A DNA stretch of 64,000 nucleotides, taken from positions 62,001 through 126,000 of the forward strand of contig NZ_JABFAU010000002.1 of assembly GCF_017168335.1 (NCBI RefSeq), read 5' to 3'. Positions 1 to 10,152 of the stretch are shown here, in pieces (position 1 is the stretch's first letter; every line of letters begins with the position of its first letter). A program made the translations under genes and the position numbers. The notes under the pieces are model-generated. The model saw only the letters and a list, made by a program, of their open reading frames with translations. It had not been told where the DNA came from and ran no database searches. Source of the stretch: Rhodococcus sp. KRD162. Lineage in GTDB: Bacteria > Actinomycetota > Actinomycetes > Mycobacteriales > Mycobacteriaceae.

Positions 1-225
1 CGCCACCTGAGGCAGACTGTCGTGGCGTTGGCCGCCGGTAACAAGTTGGCCGAACACGACCTGTCCGGCGAGTCGACGGTGCTGGTGCTGAGCGGAAAGC
101 TCGAGCTGATCAGCGGCGAGCGATCCTGGAAGGGCTCGACCGGCGATCTGCTCGTCATCCCCGACGCCCGCCACAGCGTCGAGGCCCTCGAAGACGTGAG
201 CTTTTTGCTGACCGTCGCTATGTGA
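1..225 (+). CDS. cupin-domain protein, 3' end only
   Basis: The reading frame is open from the first base of the window, so only the last 74 or so residues are present. The visible part alternates short beta strands with Gly/Pro turns (VLVLSGKLELISG, then GDLLVIPDARHSVEAL). This is the second half of a small RmlC-like cupin barrel, with the usual late His in PDARHSV. Such proteins bind a metal or small ligand; the ligand cannot be told from this fragment. The gene ends 8 bases inside the convergent universal stress gene, so the two 3' ends overlap. The cupin fold is fairly clear; the function is unknown. Confidence 0.6.
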   Translation, partial: RHLRQTVVALAAGNKLAEHDLSGESTVLVLSGKLELISGERSWKGSTGDLLVIPDARHSVEALEDVSFLLTVAM

Positions 226-1078
226 GTGCTTTTCGCACTACCAACACCGGGCAGTCCGCGGTGTTGACGAGAGCGAAACTCGTGGACCCCAGCAGCATTC
301 CACCGAATCCGCCGCGTCCCCGGTTGCCCACCACTATCAGTGCTGCGGTTTCGGACAGGCCACTGAGTACCCGTACCGGTCGGTCCTGCGCCACGATGCG
401 CTGCACCTCGACCTCGGGGAACCGCTCCTGCCAGCCGGCGAGGCTCTCTGCCAGCAGTGCCTCTTCGCCGTCGGCAATGGCGTGCCAATCCTTGGGCGCG
501 CGGCCGAACGATTGCGTCAGATCCACATCGGACCACACGTGTACCGCGATCAATACGGCATCGCGCGCCGACGCTTCGACGAACGCCGACTCGACGGCAG
601 TCTGATTGACGTCCGATCCATCGATGCCGACAACGACCGGGCCCTCGGCGACCCGACGACCGTCGATGTCACGGCCCCGCACCACTGCCACCGGCGAGAC
701 GCTGTGGGCCGCCAAAGACAATGTGACAGCGCCGGTTTCACTGGCGCCGATCACCAGAATCTCGGCCTGCGCCGAGACGCCGATGAGAACGTCCATGACG
801 CCGCCCTCGATGGCGCTCGACGTCACCTCGAACGCGGGATCGTCGACGACCAGCGCGGCCAGGGTCTCTGCCGCCACCAACCTGGACTTGGCCGTCGCAA
901 CGAATTCCGTTGCTTCTCCGGCGAATTCGCTCAGATCGACAACTCCCGGCATGTCGACGGCAGTGACGATGTGCAACCGCCGATCGCGTCGATGCGCGCA
1001 CAAGGCCGCCCAGATCACTGCCTTGTCCGCCGCGGCGGATCCGTCTATACCGACGATGATCGGTCGAGAGCCTGTCAC
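218..1078 (-). CDS. tandem universal stress protein (UspA family)
   Basis: A 286-residue protein with two Usp domains (about 1–125 and 135–286), each opening with the VGIDGS strand-loop. The second domain keeps the ATP-binding signature GNRGRGGFGGMLLGS. In the first domain the matching region (GASETGAVTLSLAAHS) lacks the G-x2-G-x9-G(S/T) pattern, so only one nucleotide site may work. Two-domain Usp proteins in actinobacteria are commonly tied to hypoxia, stationary phase or redox stress. I chose the GTG at 1078 because GGAGG lies about 8 nt upstream; a TTG 33 nt further upstream is also in frame but has no such site. It is cytoplasmic and monocistronic as far as visible. Confidence 0.85.
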   Translation of the reverse strand: MTGSRPIIVGIDGSAAADKAVIWAALCAHRRDRRLHIVTAVDMPGVVDLSEFAGEATEFVATAKSRLVAAETLAALVVDDPAFEVTSSAIEGGVMDVLIGVSAQAEILVIGASETGAVTLSLAAHSVSPVAVVRGRDIDGRRVAEGPVVVGIDGSDVNQTAVESAFVEASARDAVLIAVHVWSDVDLTQSFGRAPKDWHAIADGEEALLAESLAGWQERFPEVEVQRIVAQDRPVRVLSGLSETAALIVVGNRGRGGFGGMLLGSTSFALVNTADCPVLVVRKALT

Positions 1079-1176
1079 GATGGGGGCCTCCGGTCGTTGC
1101 CCCGAACACAAGGTGTGGAGCGTGAAGAAGAGTAGGAGTTCAGGTTAGTCGATCCACCCCGTCGAGGTAAGTGGTG

Positions 1177-2082
1177 TCAGCTGGCGCGCAATGCGTTTGC
1201 GTACTCCCGCGTTCGCACAGAGCTGCGTTCGATGGTGGCGGCCTGGGCATCGAGATGGTCCAAGTAGTCCGCCAATTGATCGCGACTACGCGCCCCGGCA
1301 CCGAGATCTGTCCGCTCGAAGATGCGCCACTGGGCCAACATGGGCCGCAGTACCTCGTCGAGATGGCGCGCAAGGTCGTAGATGCCGTCGCGCGCGATGA
1401 GCATCGCACTGCGCGCGAAACCGGGGAGGTTGGTACCCGGTAGCTGGAAATTCATGACGACCTCGGTGATGGCGGTGACCGTCAGGCCGGGTGCCACGGT
1501 GAGCGCTGCCGAGACCAAGTTCGCGAAGAATCGGACGTGCAGTTCCTGATCGGCGACGATGCGTCCGAGGAGACGATCCGCCACCGGATCATGGCACTGG
1601 TCCGCGGTGTTGCGATGACTGATAGTCGAGACCGACTCGTCGAGGACCACCTGAACCAGTGACCGAAGCAGGTGTGCACCGTTCATGGGGGCGTCGAACC
1701 CCACCGTCATACATTGCGCTCGAGCTCGTCCGAGGGCGACCGGATCGACGCTGCGGGTGGCGACCAGGTAATCGGTGAGGGCCACCGAGTGCCGACGTCG
1801 TTCGCTGCTCCAGTCGGTGAGCCAGGACGGCCAGGCACCGATCTCGGTTGCCCCTGCATCTCGGCGGTAGAGCGGAATGTTCTGCTCGACCAGAAGATTG
1901 GTCACCAACGCGGCTTTGGCAGTTTCGGTCAGCGGCGAGGGACGCGATCCCCAGTACATCTCGGCACGCACGAAATCGGCCGGTACCCACTGAACCGACT
2001 CGACACGGTGACGGGCGAGATTTTCCTCGATCGTCGGGCGCAACTCCCGGAGGACAGTGAACTGACCGATATCACTGTGCAT
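1177..2082 (-). CDS. acyl-ACP desaturase-like protein (DesA family) with altered diiron ligands
   Basis: A 301-residue protein that aligns by eye with mycobacterial DesA1: a LVEQNIP helix, a WSSERRRHSVALTDYL helix followed by the DesA landmark VATRSVDP, then ISHRNT, and a late ADQELHVRFF helix. Acyl-ACP desaturases insert double bonds with a diiron centre held by two glutamates and two ExxH pairs. Here E66, H98, E149 and H182 are kept, but both ExxH glutamates are changed: R95 instead of Glu, and Q179 instead of Glu. A normal diiron site is therefore unlikely. The ATG at 2082 was chosen over upstream in-frame codons because it has a purine-rich GAAGGGA before it and matches the start of DesA proteins. 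It is divergent from the PucR regulator. Confidence 0.75.
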   Translation of the reverse strand: MHSDIGQFTVLRELRPTIEENLARHRVESVQWVPADFVRAEMYWGSRPSPLTETAKAALVTNLLVEQNIPLYRRDAGATEIGAWPSWLTDWSSERRRHSVALTDYLVATRSVDPVALGRARAQCMTVGFDAPMNGAHLLRSLVQVVLDESVSTISHRNTADQCHDPVADRLLGRIVADQELHVRFFANLVSAALTVAPGLTVTAITEVVMNFQLPGTNLPGFARSAMLIARDGIYDLARHLDEVLRPMLAQWRIFERTDLGAGARSRDQLADYLDHLDAQAATIERSSVRTREYANALRAS

Positions 2083-2409
2083 GCTCGTCCCTTCGTTGCC
2101 CACTCCCGACGGGATCAAGGTAGATGTGCGCCGCGTGCGCCGTGAACAGCTTCCCGATTGTTTAGGGCAAGTCGCAGCCGGCCACGTCGGTCGCTCGAGA
2201 TAGATCACAACGAGTTTTGCCGAAACCATGGATCACACGTAGATAACAACCTATGATCGATCCTGTTAGAGGCCAGGAAACAAACTTGAAGTACGAAAAC
2301 GACGCGGTTTCAGGTTCGATTGTTTACATTGAGCCATCGAAGCGCGTTGATACGCGCCAGTAAGTTTGCAGTCCGTATGACCTGAAGAACCAACACGAAG
2401 GGTTGATCT
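2083..2409. promoter_or_regulatory. divergent intergenic region, desaturase-like / pucR
   Basis: This is the 327-bp space between two divergent genes and should hold both promoters. It is visibly more AT-rich than its surroundings. The 10-mer CGATTGTTTA occurs twice in the same orientation, at 2155–2164 and 2317–2326. No gene or stable hairpin is evident. Confidence 0.5.
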
Positions 2410-3642
2410 GTGACCGTTCACAACTCGACTAGCCTCGGAATCATGGTCGCGGGTCAGCCTGCGTCGGCTCCTCTTCGCGATTTCCGCGCGGTGGCGCGGC
2501 TCCTGGTAGGACACTTCGCAGCCAACACTCCCTGCGGGTCGTTGCCAGGCGAACAGCTCCACGGCGACGTCACCGAATTCACCGTCAAATGCATCAGCAT
2601 CGCGGTCCAGATGCTCGACGAGCGCCGCGCCCCGGCGGAATCCGACCTGGCCGAGCTTCGCGCCAAGGCCAGCCAGTGGGCTCGCGAAGGAGTTCCGCTC
2701 GAATCGGTGCTCAGCGTCTACCACGAGGGCATCCAGATCGGCTGGAATCTCGTGTCGAAGCGAGCGGGTGAGGGCGATGCAGCGCAGCTGATCGAGGCCG
2801 CGCGCATGTTCGTGCTGCTGTCGGAGAAGGTATCCATCGCCGCCAGCAAGAGCTATGTGGAAGAACTGCAGGCCGTGGCCAGCGAACACCACACTGCAGC
2901 GCACACTCTGGTCACCTCACTTCTCAGCGGCCACAACGCGGTGTCGATGGCACGTCAGTCCGGCATCGAACTCGCCGACAGCTACCTCGTGCTCGCCATC
3001 TCGGTGCCGCCGCACCCGGACGAGAACGACCCCAACATCCAGAAGACGGTCGCCGCTCGCAGAAAGCTGCGTCGTGTCCAGGCCGAGCTGGCCACGATCT
3101 GCGGCCGCACTCCCCTGTCCTTGCTGAGCACCGAGGGTGGCACCGTCCTGATTCCCGGTGTCCACGACGACGAGTGGGTCGAGGCTCTGGTGCATCGCAT
3201 CGGTACCGCCGCCGAGGTGCCCGTCACCGTCACGGCCGAGCAGGCCGCCACTGCGGACATCCCCACCGCAGCCGATCAGGTCCACGAACTGCTGTCTCTG
3301 GCCCATCAACTGCACCGCCCGTCCGGCCTGTACCGCATGGACGATCTCGTGCTGGAGTACCAGCTGACGCGTCCGGGCCCCGGCCGACGCCACCTGACTC
3401 AGATACTCGAGCCGCTCGATTCGTCACCCGAGCTGCTCGAAACCCTGGAGATCCATATCTCGCACGATCTGAACCGTCAGCGGTCTGCTCGTCAGCTCCA
3501 TCTGCACACCAACACCGTCGACTACCGCCTCAAGCGGATCGCACAGCTCACGGGCTTCGACCCCACACGTCCGTCCGGAATCCGACACCTGCAGGCCGCG
3601 CTGGTGGCCCGCCGACTCGAATCCTCGCGCGGCGCAGCTTGA
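2410..3642 (+). CDS. PucR/CdaR-type transcriptional regulator
   Basis: A 410-residue cytoplasmic regulator. The N-terminal two thirds is a helical and mixed sensor region of the kind seen in actinobacterial PucR proteins. The C-terminal 60 or so residues are the family's helix-turn-helix (ISHDLNRQRSARQLHLHTNTVDYRLKRIAQLTG), in which the NTVDYRL helix recognises DNA. The GTG start follows GAAGGG at a suitable distance. It is transcribed away from the desaturase-like gene, and regulators of this type often sit beside lipid or purine genes they control. The ligand is unknown, and regulation of the neighbour is only an inference from position. Confidence 0.85.
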   Translation: MTVHNSTSLGIMVAGQPASAPLRDFRAVARLLVGHFAANTPCGSLPGEQLHGDVTEFTVKCISIAVQMLDERRAPAESDLAELRAKASQWAREGVPLESVLSVYHEGIQIGWNLVSKRAGEGDAAQLIEAARMFVLLSEKVSIAASKSYVEELQAVASEHHTAAHTLVTSLLSGHNAVSMARQSGIELADSYLVLAISVPPHPDENDPNIQKTVAARRKLRRVQAELATICGRTPLSLLSTEGGTVLIPGVHDDEWVEALVHRIGTAAEVPVTVTAEQAATADIPTAADQVHELLSLAHQLHRPSGLYRMDDLVLEYQLTRPGPGRRHLTQILEPLDSSPELLETLEIHISHDLNRQRSARQLHLHTNTVDYRLKRIAQLTGFDPTRPSGIRHLQAALVARRLESSRGAA

Positions 3643-3720
3643 TCTGAGAGTTCCGAACGGTTTCTCGATCCGACGGCAGGTAGCGTCGAAGATACATTCG
3701 AGAAGCAAGGGGATTCGTCC

Positions 3721-4427
<707 letters not shown>

Positions 4428-4431
<4 letters not shown>

Positions 4432-6899
4432 TCGGTACCGCTCTCAGCAGATTTCGAGTCATCAGCCTTCGCGACCTCCGCATGCACTGGGTGCGTTCGC
4501 TCGTGTCCGCGGGTGTCGTGGCCGTCGCCGCCGGGCTGCTCATCGCCGTCCTCGGCACCTACGGGTCGTTGACCGGATCCGTCGAACGTCTCGCGGTGAC
4601 GATCGCAGGAAACGCGAGTTACGAAGTCGTCGGTGTCACCGACTCCGGCTTCGACCAGAGCGAACTCGACGTGGTGCGCTCCGTTCCCGGTGTCGACACG
4701 GCGGTTCCCCTGCTGCGCAGCACCGTTCGATCCGACGTCGGAGATCTGACGGTCCTCGGTGTCGACTCGTCCATCACGGCACTGCAGTCGGATCTGCAGG
4801 GCGCGGTCGGCAACGCGGCGGGACTGTTGTCCGATCCTTCCGGTGTATTGGTCGGAGCCGCAACGGGTCTGAATCAGGGAGACACCGTCACGATCGACGA
4901 CGTTCCGACGGCGGTGGTCGGCGTGATCGACGGCCCCGGCACGCAACGCATCGGTGGGGGCATGTTCGCGGTTGCGCTCCTTCCCGCTGCGCAGGCACTC
5001 ACCGATCGCCCCGATCAGCTCGATTCGATCTTCGTCCTGGGCAACGGCGACACACTGCGGTCCGACCTCGACGCCGCACTCGCCGGCCGAGTGTCGGTGA
5101 TGAGCCCCGACTACCGGGCCGACCGCGCGAACCAGGCGATGAGTCTGACGCGCAATGCCACGCTGATGGTCTCGCTCATCGCATTCGTCGTCGCGGCCTT
5201 CCTCGTCTTCAACGTCATGAACATGGCCATCGCGAAGCGTCGACCCACCATTTCTCTCCTTCGCGCCGTCGGTGGACGCCGCGCGGATATCGTCCGCGAC
5301 CTGCTGTTCGAGTCCGTCCTGGTCGGACTGGTCGGCGGTGCCGTCGGTGTTCCACTCGGAATCGCGATGGGCCGCATCGCCATCGAGAGCCTTCCGCCGT
5401 TCCTGTCGCAGGCATTCGACGCTCGAATCGAGTACGTGTTGCCAGGTTTTGCCATTCCCGTGGCGATCGCAGCGTGTGTACTGGCCTGCGTCGGAGCCTC
5501 GGCCGTCGCTGCGGTACAGGTGTATCGCATCTCGCCGATCGAGGCACTCGCCGTCGGCGGCGGAGAAACGGCAGGTGGACCACGTCGTCGATTCGTCGCT
5601 GCAGCCACCGCGTTCGGCCTCGTCGCCATTGCCGGATCGTTCGTGTTCGCCGTCAACGTCGACGGCCAACTGACCCTCGGTGCCGGAGCGCTGTTCATGT
5701 TCGGCGTCGTTGCGCTGTGCGTCGGGGGGACGGGACCGATCGTGTCGGCCACGGCGGCCGTCCCTCGCCGCTGGGGTGGTGCCGGCCGGCTGGCCACCGC
5801 CACCATCGAACGTGCCCCGCGACGGATCTGGGCAACGGTCATGACGATCGTGATTGCGGTGGGAGTCAGTGTCGGAGTGTCGGGTTCGTTGGCCAACATG
5901 ACCGACTCGGCGGCCGAATCGCTGTCGTCGTTGGCGAACACCGACCTGTACGTGTCGATGTCCTCGCCCGACGCCATACCGTCGGGCCCCATCGTTCCTA
6001 CGGAGGTGGCAGACGCCGTCCGTTCGACGCCCGGTGTCGCTCGCGTCGTCGAGGGGCAGTGGGCATACGCAACGATCGACGGCGAGACGGTATCCATCCA
6101 GGGCGTCGCCGACGGCAGCAATGCGGTGACGCTCGCATCGCTCACCGACACCGTGCGGTCCCAGGTGCTCGCAGGTGACGGTGTGGTGCTGTCCCAGGGG
6201 TTCGGCAGGACGTTGGGTGTATCGGTGGGCGACTACATCGATCTGCCGACGCCGACGGGCGTGAAGAACGTGCGAGTGCTGGATCTGGTCCAGTACATCA
6301 ATGCCGCGGGCGGCACGATGGCAATCTCGCTGGACTCGATGCAGCGTTGGTACGACCGACCCGGCGCGACCTACCTGGAGATCGGCGTCGACGGAGACGT
6401 TGCGGCCGTTGAGGATTCGTTGCGTTCGACACTGCCGCCCGAGGTCTTCGTGTACACCGGCGCTGCCGCACTCGAGGGCACCAGCGCTGCCATCAGACAG
6501 TCCGGCGCACTGGCCATCGCGTTGCAGTGGATCGTCGCGCTCGTCGCCGCGGTCGCGTTGCTCAACACGTTGACGCTGTCGGTCCTGGAGCGTCGACGCG
6601 AACTCGGCGTACTGCGAGCCATGGGCGGTGGACGGGGAACCCTGGCACGAATGGTGTTGGCGGAGGCACTGTCGGTCGGCATCGTGGGCGGCGTGCTCGG
6701 CCTGATCATCGGCGCGGGTCTGCAGTATCTGAGCACCTTGATCCTCGGCGCCAGCATCGGAATCCCGGTTGCCTACACCGCCGGTTGGTCGGTGCTGCTG
6801 TACGGCCTCGTCGCCCTGGGCCTGTCGCTGCTGGGCTCGGCTCCACCCGCCGTGCACGCCTCGCGACTGAACATCGTGGAGGCCATTGCGGCGGACTAG
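4428..6899 (+). CDS. FtsX-like ABC transporter permease
   Basis: An 823-residue membrane protein with the actinobacterial duplicated layout: an N-terminal helix and periplasmic MacB_PCD-like domain, a three-helix FtsX domain near residues 245–375, a central pair of helices, a second extracellular domain, and a final three-helix FtsX domain near 690–815. Both FtsX blocks show the R(R)xxxxLLRAVG / RRRELGVLRAMGG loop that contacts the ATPase. It starts at a GTG overlapping the ATPase stop (GTGA). Proteins of this kind export lipids, peptides or antibiotics; the substrate is not evident. Confidence 0.88.
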
Positions 6900-6959
6900 G
6901 TTGTGGGCGGGGCCTCTGGATTCGGCGGGTCGGCAGGATTCGCGGGGCCTCTGGATTTC

Positions 6960-6979
6960 GCAAACGCGCGCGCGTTTGC
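6960..6979. repeat. perfect 20-bp palindrome
   Basis: GCAAACGCGCGCGCGTTTGC reads the same on both strands. It lies between the permease stop and the hydrolase gene. A near copy sits 71 bp downstream, and the tract CGGGGCCTCTGGATT-like occurs twice just before it (about 6908–6923 and 6943–6957). It could be a terminator-type hairpin or an operator. Confidence 0.7.
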
Positions 6980-7030
6980 CAGGTGCGAGCGGAATGGTCA
7001 GCGGACGTATAGCAGGACTGCGCGCGCCTA

Positions 7031-7050
7031 GCGAATGCGCGCGCGTTTGC
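7031..7050. repeat. degenerate copy of the 20-bp palindrome
   Basis: GCGAATGCGCGCGCGTTTGC differs from the palindrome at 6960–6979 at two positions in the left arm. It ends 19 bp before the start codon of the hydrolase gene, so it lies in the region where a repressor could block transcription or translation. Confidence 0.6.
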
Positions 7051-7069
7051 GGGAGGGAAGGGTTGTCGG

Positions 7070-7696
7070 ATGGCCACATTCAGCGTCGCAGCAGAGGACT
7101 ACGACGCCGACGCTCTGCTCGACTGCTCGGGCGGCCCGGAGTGGGAGTTGGTTCCTCAGCGAGCCGCCCTCCTGGTCCACGACATGCAGCCGTACTACCT
7201 CAACGTGCTCGACGACTCTGTCCGCTCGAAAGTGTTTGCGGCGGCATCGGAGGTGGTCGCGTGGGCGCGGTCGAGTGGGGTACCCATTCTGGCCAGTGCT
7301 CCACGAGCGGCGAGTGACGTCGCCCAGCGGGGACTGCTGGGACCGATGTGGGGGTTGGGCCCAAACGCCGAGGAGGTAGCGATCACCGAGCCGGACTTCG
7401 CTCCGATCGCAAAGCGAAGTTACAGCGCCTTCTACGCCACCGATCTGGAGGTCGAATTGCGCCGACGCGGCCGTGACCAGCTCATCATCGTGGGCGTGTT
7501 CGCGTCGGCGGGAATTTTGGCGACGACGTTCGACGCTTCCGCCCGCGATATTGAGTGCTTCGTCGGCGTCGAAGCGATTGCCGATTACACCGCTCACCAG
7601 CACCGCACCGCATTGAAGCTGATTGCGTCACTGACCGGTCGAGTGGCGTCGATCCAGAACCTGCTTCCCGATCCGCGGGGTGGGCCGCTAGACTAG
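7070..7696 (+). CDS. isochorismatase-family hydrolase (PhzD/EntB-like)
   Basis: A 208-residue protein close in layout to single-domain isochorismatases. The catalytic Asp is D38 in LLVHDMQPYY and the Lys is K115 in IAKRSYSAFYATDLE. The loop where cysteine hydrolases carry their nucleophile reads GVFASAGILATT, with no Cys. That is the pattern of true isochorismatases (EntB, PhzD), which cleave the vinyl ether of isochorismate by acid chemistry. The product would feed a catecholate siderophore or phenazine-type path, but no such cluster is in the window. The ATG follows GAAGGG. Confidence 0.8.
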   Translation: MATFSVAAEDYDADALLDCSGGPEWELVPQRAALLVHDMQPYYLNVLDDSVRSKVFAAASEVVAWARSSGVPILASAPRAASDVAQRGLLGPMWGLGPNAEEVAITEPDFAPIAKRSYSAFYATDLEVELRRRGRDQLIIVGVFASAGILATTFDASARDIECFVGVEAIADYTAHQHRTALKLIASLTGRVASIQNLLPDPRGGPLD

Positions 7697-7810
7697 CGAG
7701 CGCGATGTGGGTCGGCTGTGCACTCTGGCAGCAAACCTATCCGCAACCGATTGTTCCGAAAATCGAAAAATGTTGCGCTGCAGCAGTTTACGATCAACGG
7801 ACAGTTACCA

Positions 7811-7886
7811 GCCTTCGTAGCTCAGGGGATAGAGCAACCCTCTCCTAAAGGGTAGGTCGCAGGTTCGAATCCTGCCGAGGGCACCA
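7811..7886 (+). tRNA. tRNA-Arg (anticodon CCU), CCA encoded
   Basis: The acceptor stem GCCTTCG pairs with CGAGGGC (7876–7882). The D-arm contains AGCTCAGGGGATAGAGC. The anticodon stem ACCCT/AGGGT encloses loop CTCCTAA, giving anticodon CCT (reads AGG). The T-arm is GCAGGTTCGAATCCTGC. Discriminator A is followed by encoded CCA (7884–7886). tRNA-Arg(CCU) genes are common integration sites, but nothing foreign follows here. Confidence 0.97.
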
Positions 7887-7961
7887 CAGAGCGCTGCAAG
7901 ACTGCCATGATGCCCGGGTGCGGCACTTGCGGAGGCGAGCGTATGGCGAAATAGTGCAGGT

Positions 7962-8720
7962 GTGGACCACTCCCCTGACGAGCATGCGCCACTCGTCCAC
8001 CTGAACCACAAGAGTTTCCCGCAATTCACCGGCTCGCCACTGCCTACACCCACCGTGGGCGACGTCGCGTTGGCCTTCGTCAGCGGGTTCGGGGGAACGA
8101 CGATCGGCGGACTGATCGGGGCCGTGGCGGGGTTCATGATCGGCGGGGTCGCCGAGGCAGCTTTGCTCGCCATGGTTCTGGCCGGCATCATCGGATGCGC
8201 CGGCCTCTATTTCGCGTTGATCCGTCGACGTCGATGGTCGCTGTCGGACTTGGGTTTTCGATCCCCCGCGCACAGCCTCCTCCATCTCCTGTGGCAGGTT
8301 CCGCTCCTGATGCTCCTCGCCGTGCTGGCCACGGCCGGAATTGGCGCACTCCTCGACGTCGCACCGGACGGCAATCAGAACGCGATAGTGAAGGACGCCG
8401 TAGAAATCGGACCGGCCTCGATCGCCGCGATACTCGTGCTGATCGCGGGCGTTGTTCCCTTGATAGAGGAAATAGTGTTTCGCAGGATCCTGCTCGATTG
8501 GCTCAGGTCCAAGATGCCGACAGCGGTCAGTGCTGCGCTTGTCACCATCGTCTTCGCACTGTGCCACATTGCACCGCCGGCGATGCTGTACATCCTCTTC
8601 CTGGGCACCGGCCTTGTTGCACTCCGTCTCTGGTATCGATCGCTCTGGGCTCCGCTGATTTTGCACGCATTCAACAACGCCGTTGTCAGCTCCATCGCCA
8701 TCGCAGTAGTGCTCACCTGA
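7962..8720 (+). CDS. CPBP-family intramembrane glutamic endopeptidase
   Basis: A 252-residue protein with about six to seven membrane segments. The CAAX/bacteriocin-processing signature is complete: motif 1 PLIEEIVFRRIL (E169/E170 with the following Arg), motif 2 FALCHI with the catalytic His, and a late HAFNNAV motif with the third conserved residue set. Members cleave membrane-bound substrates or act in bacteriocin self-immunity; the substrate here is unknown. The GTG at 7962 is the chosen start. It stands alone between the tRNA and the DUF222/HNH gene. Confidence 0.85.
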   Translation: MDHSPDEHAPLVHLNHKSFPQFTGSPLPTPTVGDVALAFVSGFGGTTIGGLIGAVAGFMIGGVAEAALLAMVLAGIIGCAGLYFALIRRRRWSLSDLGFRSPAHSLLHLLWQVPLLMLLAVLATAGIGALLDVAPDGNQNAIVKDAVEIGPASIAAILVLIAGVVPLIEEIVFRRILLDWLRSKMPTAVSAALVTIVFALCHIAPPAMLYILFLGTGLVALRLWYRSLWAPLILHAFNNAVVSSIAIAVVLT

Positions 8721-8763
8721 CGTCCGAAGCAGGTCTTGCGTACCATCGAATTCACCCGTACTA

Positions 8764-8779
8764 TCGAACATGCATTCGA
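8764..8779. promoter_or_regulatory. SOS (LexA) box
   Basis: TCGAACatgcATTCGA differs by one base from the actinobacterial SOS consensus TCGAAC-N4-GTTCGA. It lies 17 bp before the GTG chosen as start of the DUF222/HNH gene and covers the alternative upstream ATG. Confidence 0.75.
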
Positions 8780-8796
8780 GTACTGGGGAGGAACTC

Positions 8797-10152
8797 GTGG
8801 TCACAGCTTTGAAAAATTTGCCGCTGACACCTGATGAGGTGTTGCGTTTCGTCGCACGTCTTCAGGCGTCCGATGTCGTTGTCGACGCAGCAGCAGGCAT
8901 CGATTTGATCTCCGCTCTCGAGACGGTCAAGTGCGTCAGCGTGGCAACGCAAGCCGTGGTGACCGATGCCGTCGCAACAGCCATCAGCAACGAACGCAAA
9001 GAGCTCGGCAAACCGAAAGCTCAGTGGCGCAGCGGGATTGCGTCACAGATCGGCTTGGCCCGACGCGAATCGCCGAACCGTGGCGGCACTCACCTCGGAC
9101 TCGCACGCGCGCTGGTGCACGAAATGCCGCACACTCTCGCGCGCCTGAAAGCCGGCGAACTCAACGAGTGGCGGGTCATGATTCTTGCTCGCGAGACGGC
9201 GTGCCTCACCGTCGACGATCGCCGCACCATCGACGAACGATTGTGCGCAGACCCCGCGACATTGGCCGGTGCCGGCGACCGCACCATCGAGGGTCGCGCT
9301 CGCGCACTTGCCAACGAACTCGACGCCGCCTCCCAGGTGAAGCGGCGTGCGAAGGCATACGCAGCTCGGCGCACCAGCACCCGCCCCGCACCCGAATCCA
9401 TGGGTTTCTTCACCGTCCTCACATCGATGGAGAAGTCCGTCTGCATGTGGGCCACGCTGCGACGAGATGCCGACACCATCATCAACTCGGGCGGCGACAC
9501 ACGCACGCGCGACCAGATCATGGCCGACCTCGTGTTCGAGCGGGTCACCGGCGCGTCAGCAGCCCAAGGCCCGCCAGTGACCGTCGACATCGTCATCTCC
9601 GATTCGACGCTGCTCGCCGGCGGTGACACGTCCGCATATCTGCACGGCTACGGCGAAATCCCGTCCGATGTCGCACGGCAACTGATTCGAGACGCGCTCG
9701 ACGACGCACAAGGCAATGAGACGCACGTCGCATTACGTCGCCTCTATGCCCATCCGAAATCCGGAGCGCTGACGGCAGTGGAGTCCACGTCGCGAGGTTT
9801 TCCCACCGCGTTGGGACGCCTCATCGACCTCCGAGATCGCACCTGCCGCACCCCGTGGTGCGACGCGCCGATCCGACACCACGATCACATCCGGCCACAC
9901 TCCGCGGGTGGTAAAACCAGCGCCGAAAACGGCGCAGGCCTTTGTGCCGCATGCAATTACGCGAAAGAAGGGGAAGGCTGGACGGCCGAAGCGCGGCGAG
10001 ACAAACGCAACGCGCGACATCGGTACAGGCTCATCTCACCCACCGGCCACACCTATGACTCGAGTGCCCCGCCCATGCCGGTGGTCGAGCTCTACAACTC
10101 GCGAATCGAGAACGTGATGATCACGGGTCTCTTCGACGACGGCGCCGCGTGA
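8797..10152 (+). CDS. DUF222 / HNH endonuclease-signature protein (13E12 repeat family)
   Basis: A 451-residue protein. The helical DUF222 domain fills the first 300 residues. The C-terminal HNH nuclease domain reads CRTPWCDAPIRHHDHI, then a GGKTSAENG loop, then LCAACNYAKEGEGW, so the zinc cysteines, the catalytic HH pair and the Asn are present. It belongs to the 13E12 repeat family, several of whose M. tuberculosis members are LexA-regulated. A LexA-type box just upstream supports the same here. I chose the GTG at 8797 with GGAGG 5 nt before it; an in-frame ATG at 8770 falls inside the LexA box. The role may be DNA processing after damage or mobility; it is not established. Confidence 0.88.
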   Translation: MVTALKNLPLTPDEVLRFVARLQASDVVVDAAAGIDLISALETVKCVSVATQAVVTDAVATAISNERKELGKPKAQWRSGIASQIGLARRESPNRGGTHLGLARALVHEMPHTLARLKAGELNEWRVMILARETACLTVDDRRTIDERLCADPATLAGAGDRTIEGRARALANELDAASQVKRRAKAYAARRTSTRPAPESMGFFTVLTSMEKSVCMWATLRRDADTIINSGGDTRTRDQIMADLVFERVTGASAAQGPPVTVDIVISDSTLLAGGDTSAYLHGYGEIPSDVARQLIRDALDDAQGNETHVALRRLYAHPKSGALTAVESTSRGFPTALGRLIDLRDRTCRTPWCDAPIRHHDHIRPHSAGGKTSAENGAGLCAACNYAKEGEGWTAEARRDKRNARHRYRLISPTGHTYDSSAPPMPVVELYNSRIENVMITGLFDDGAA

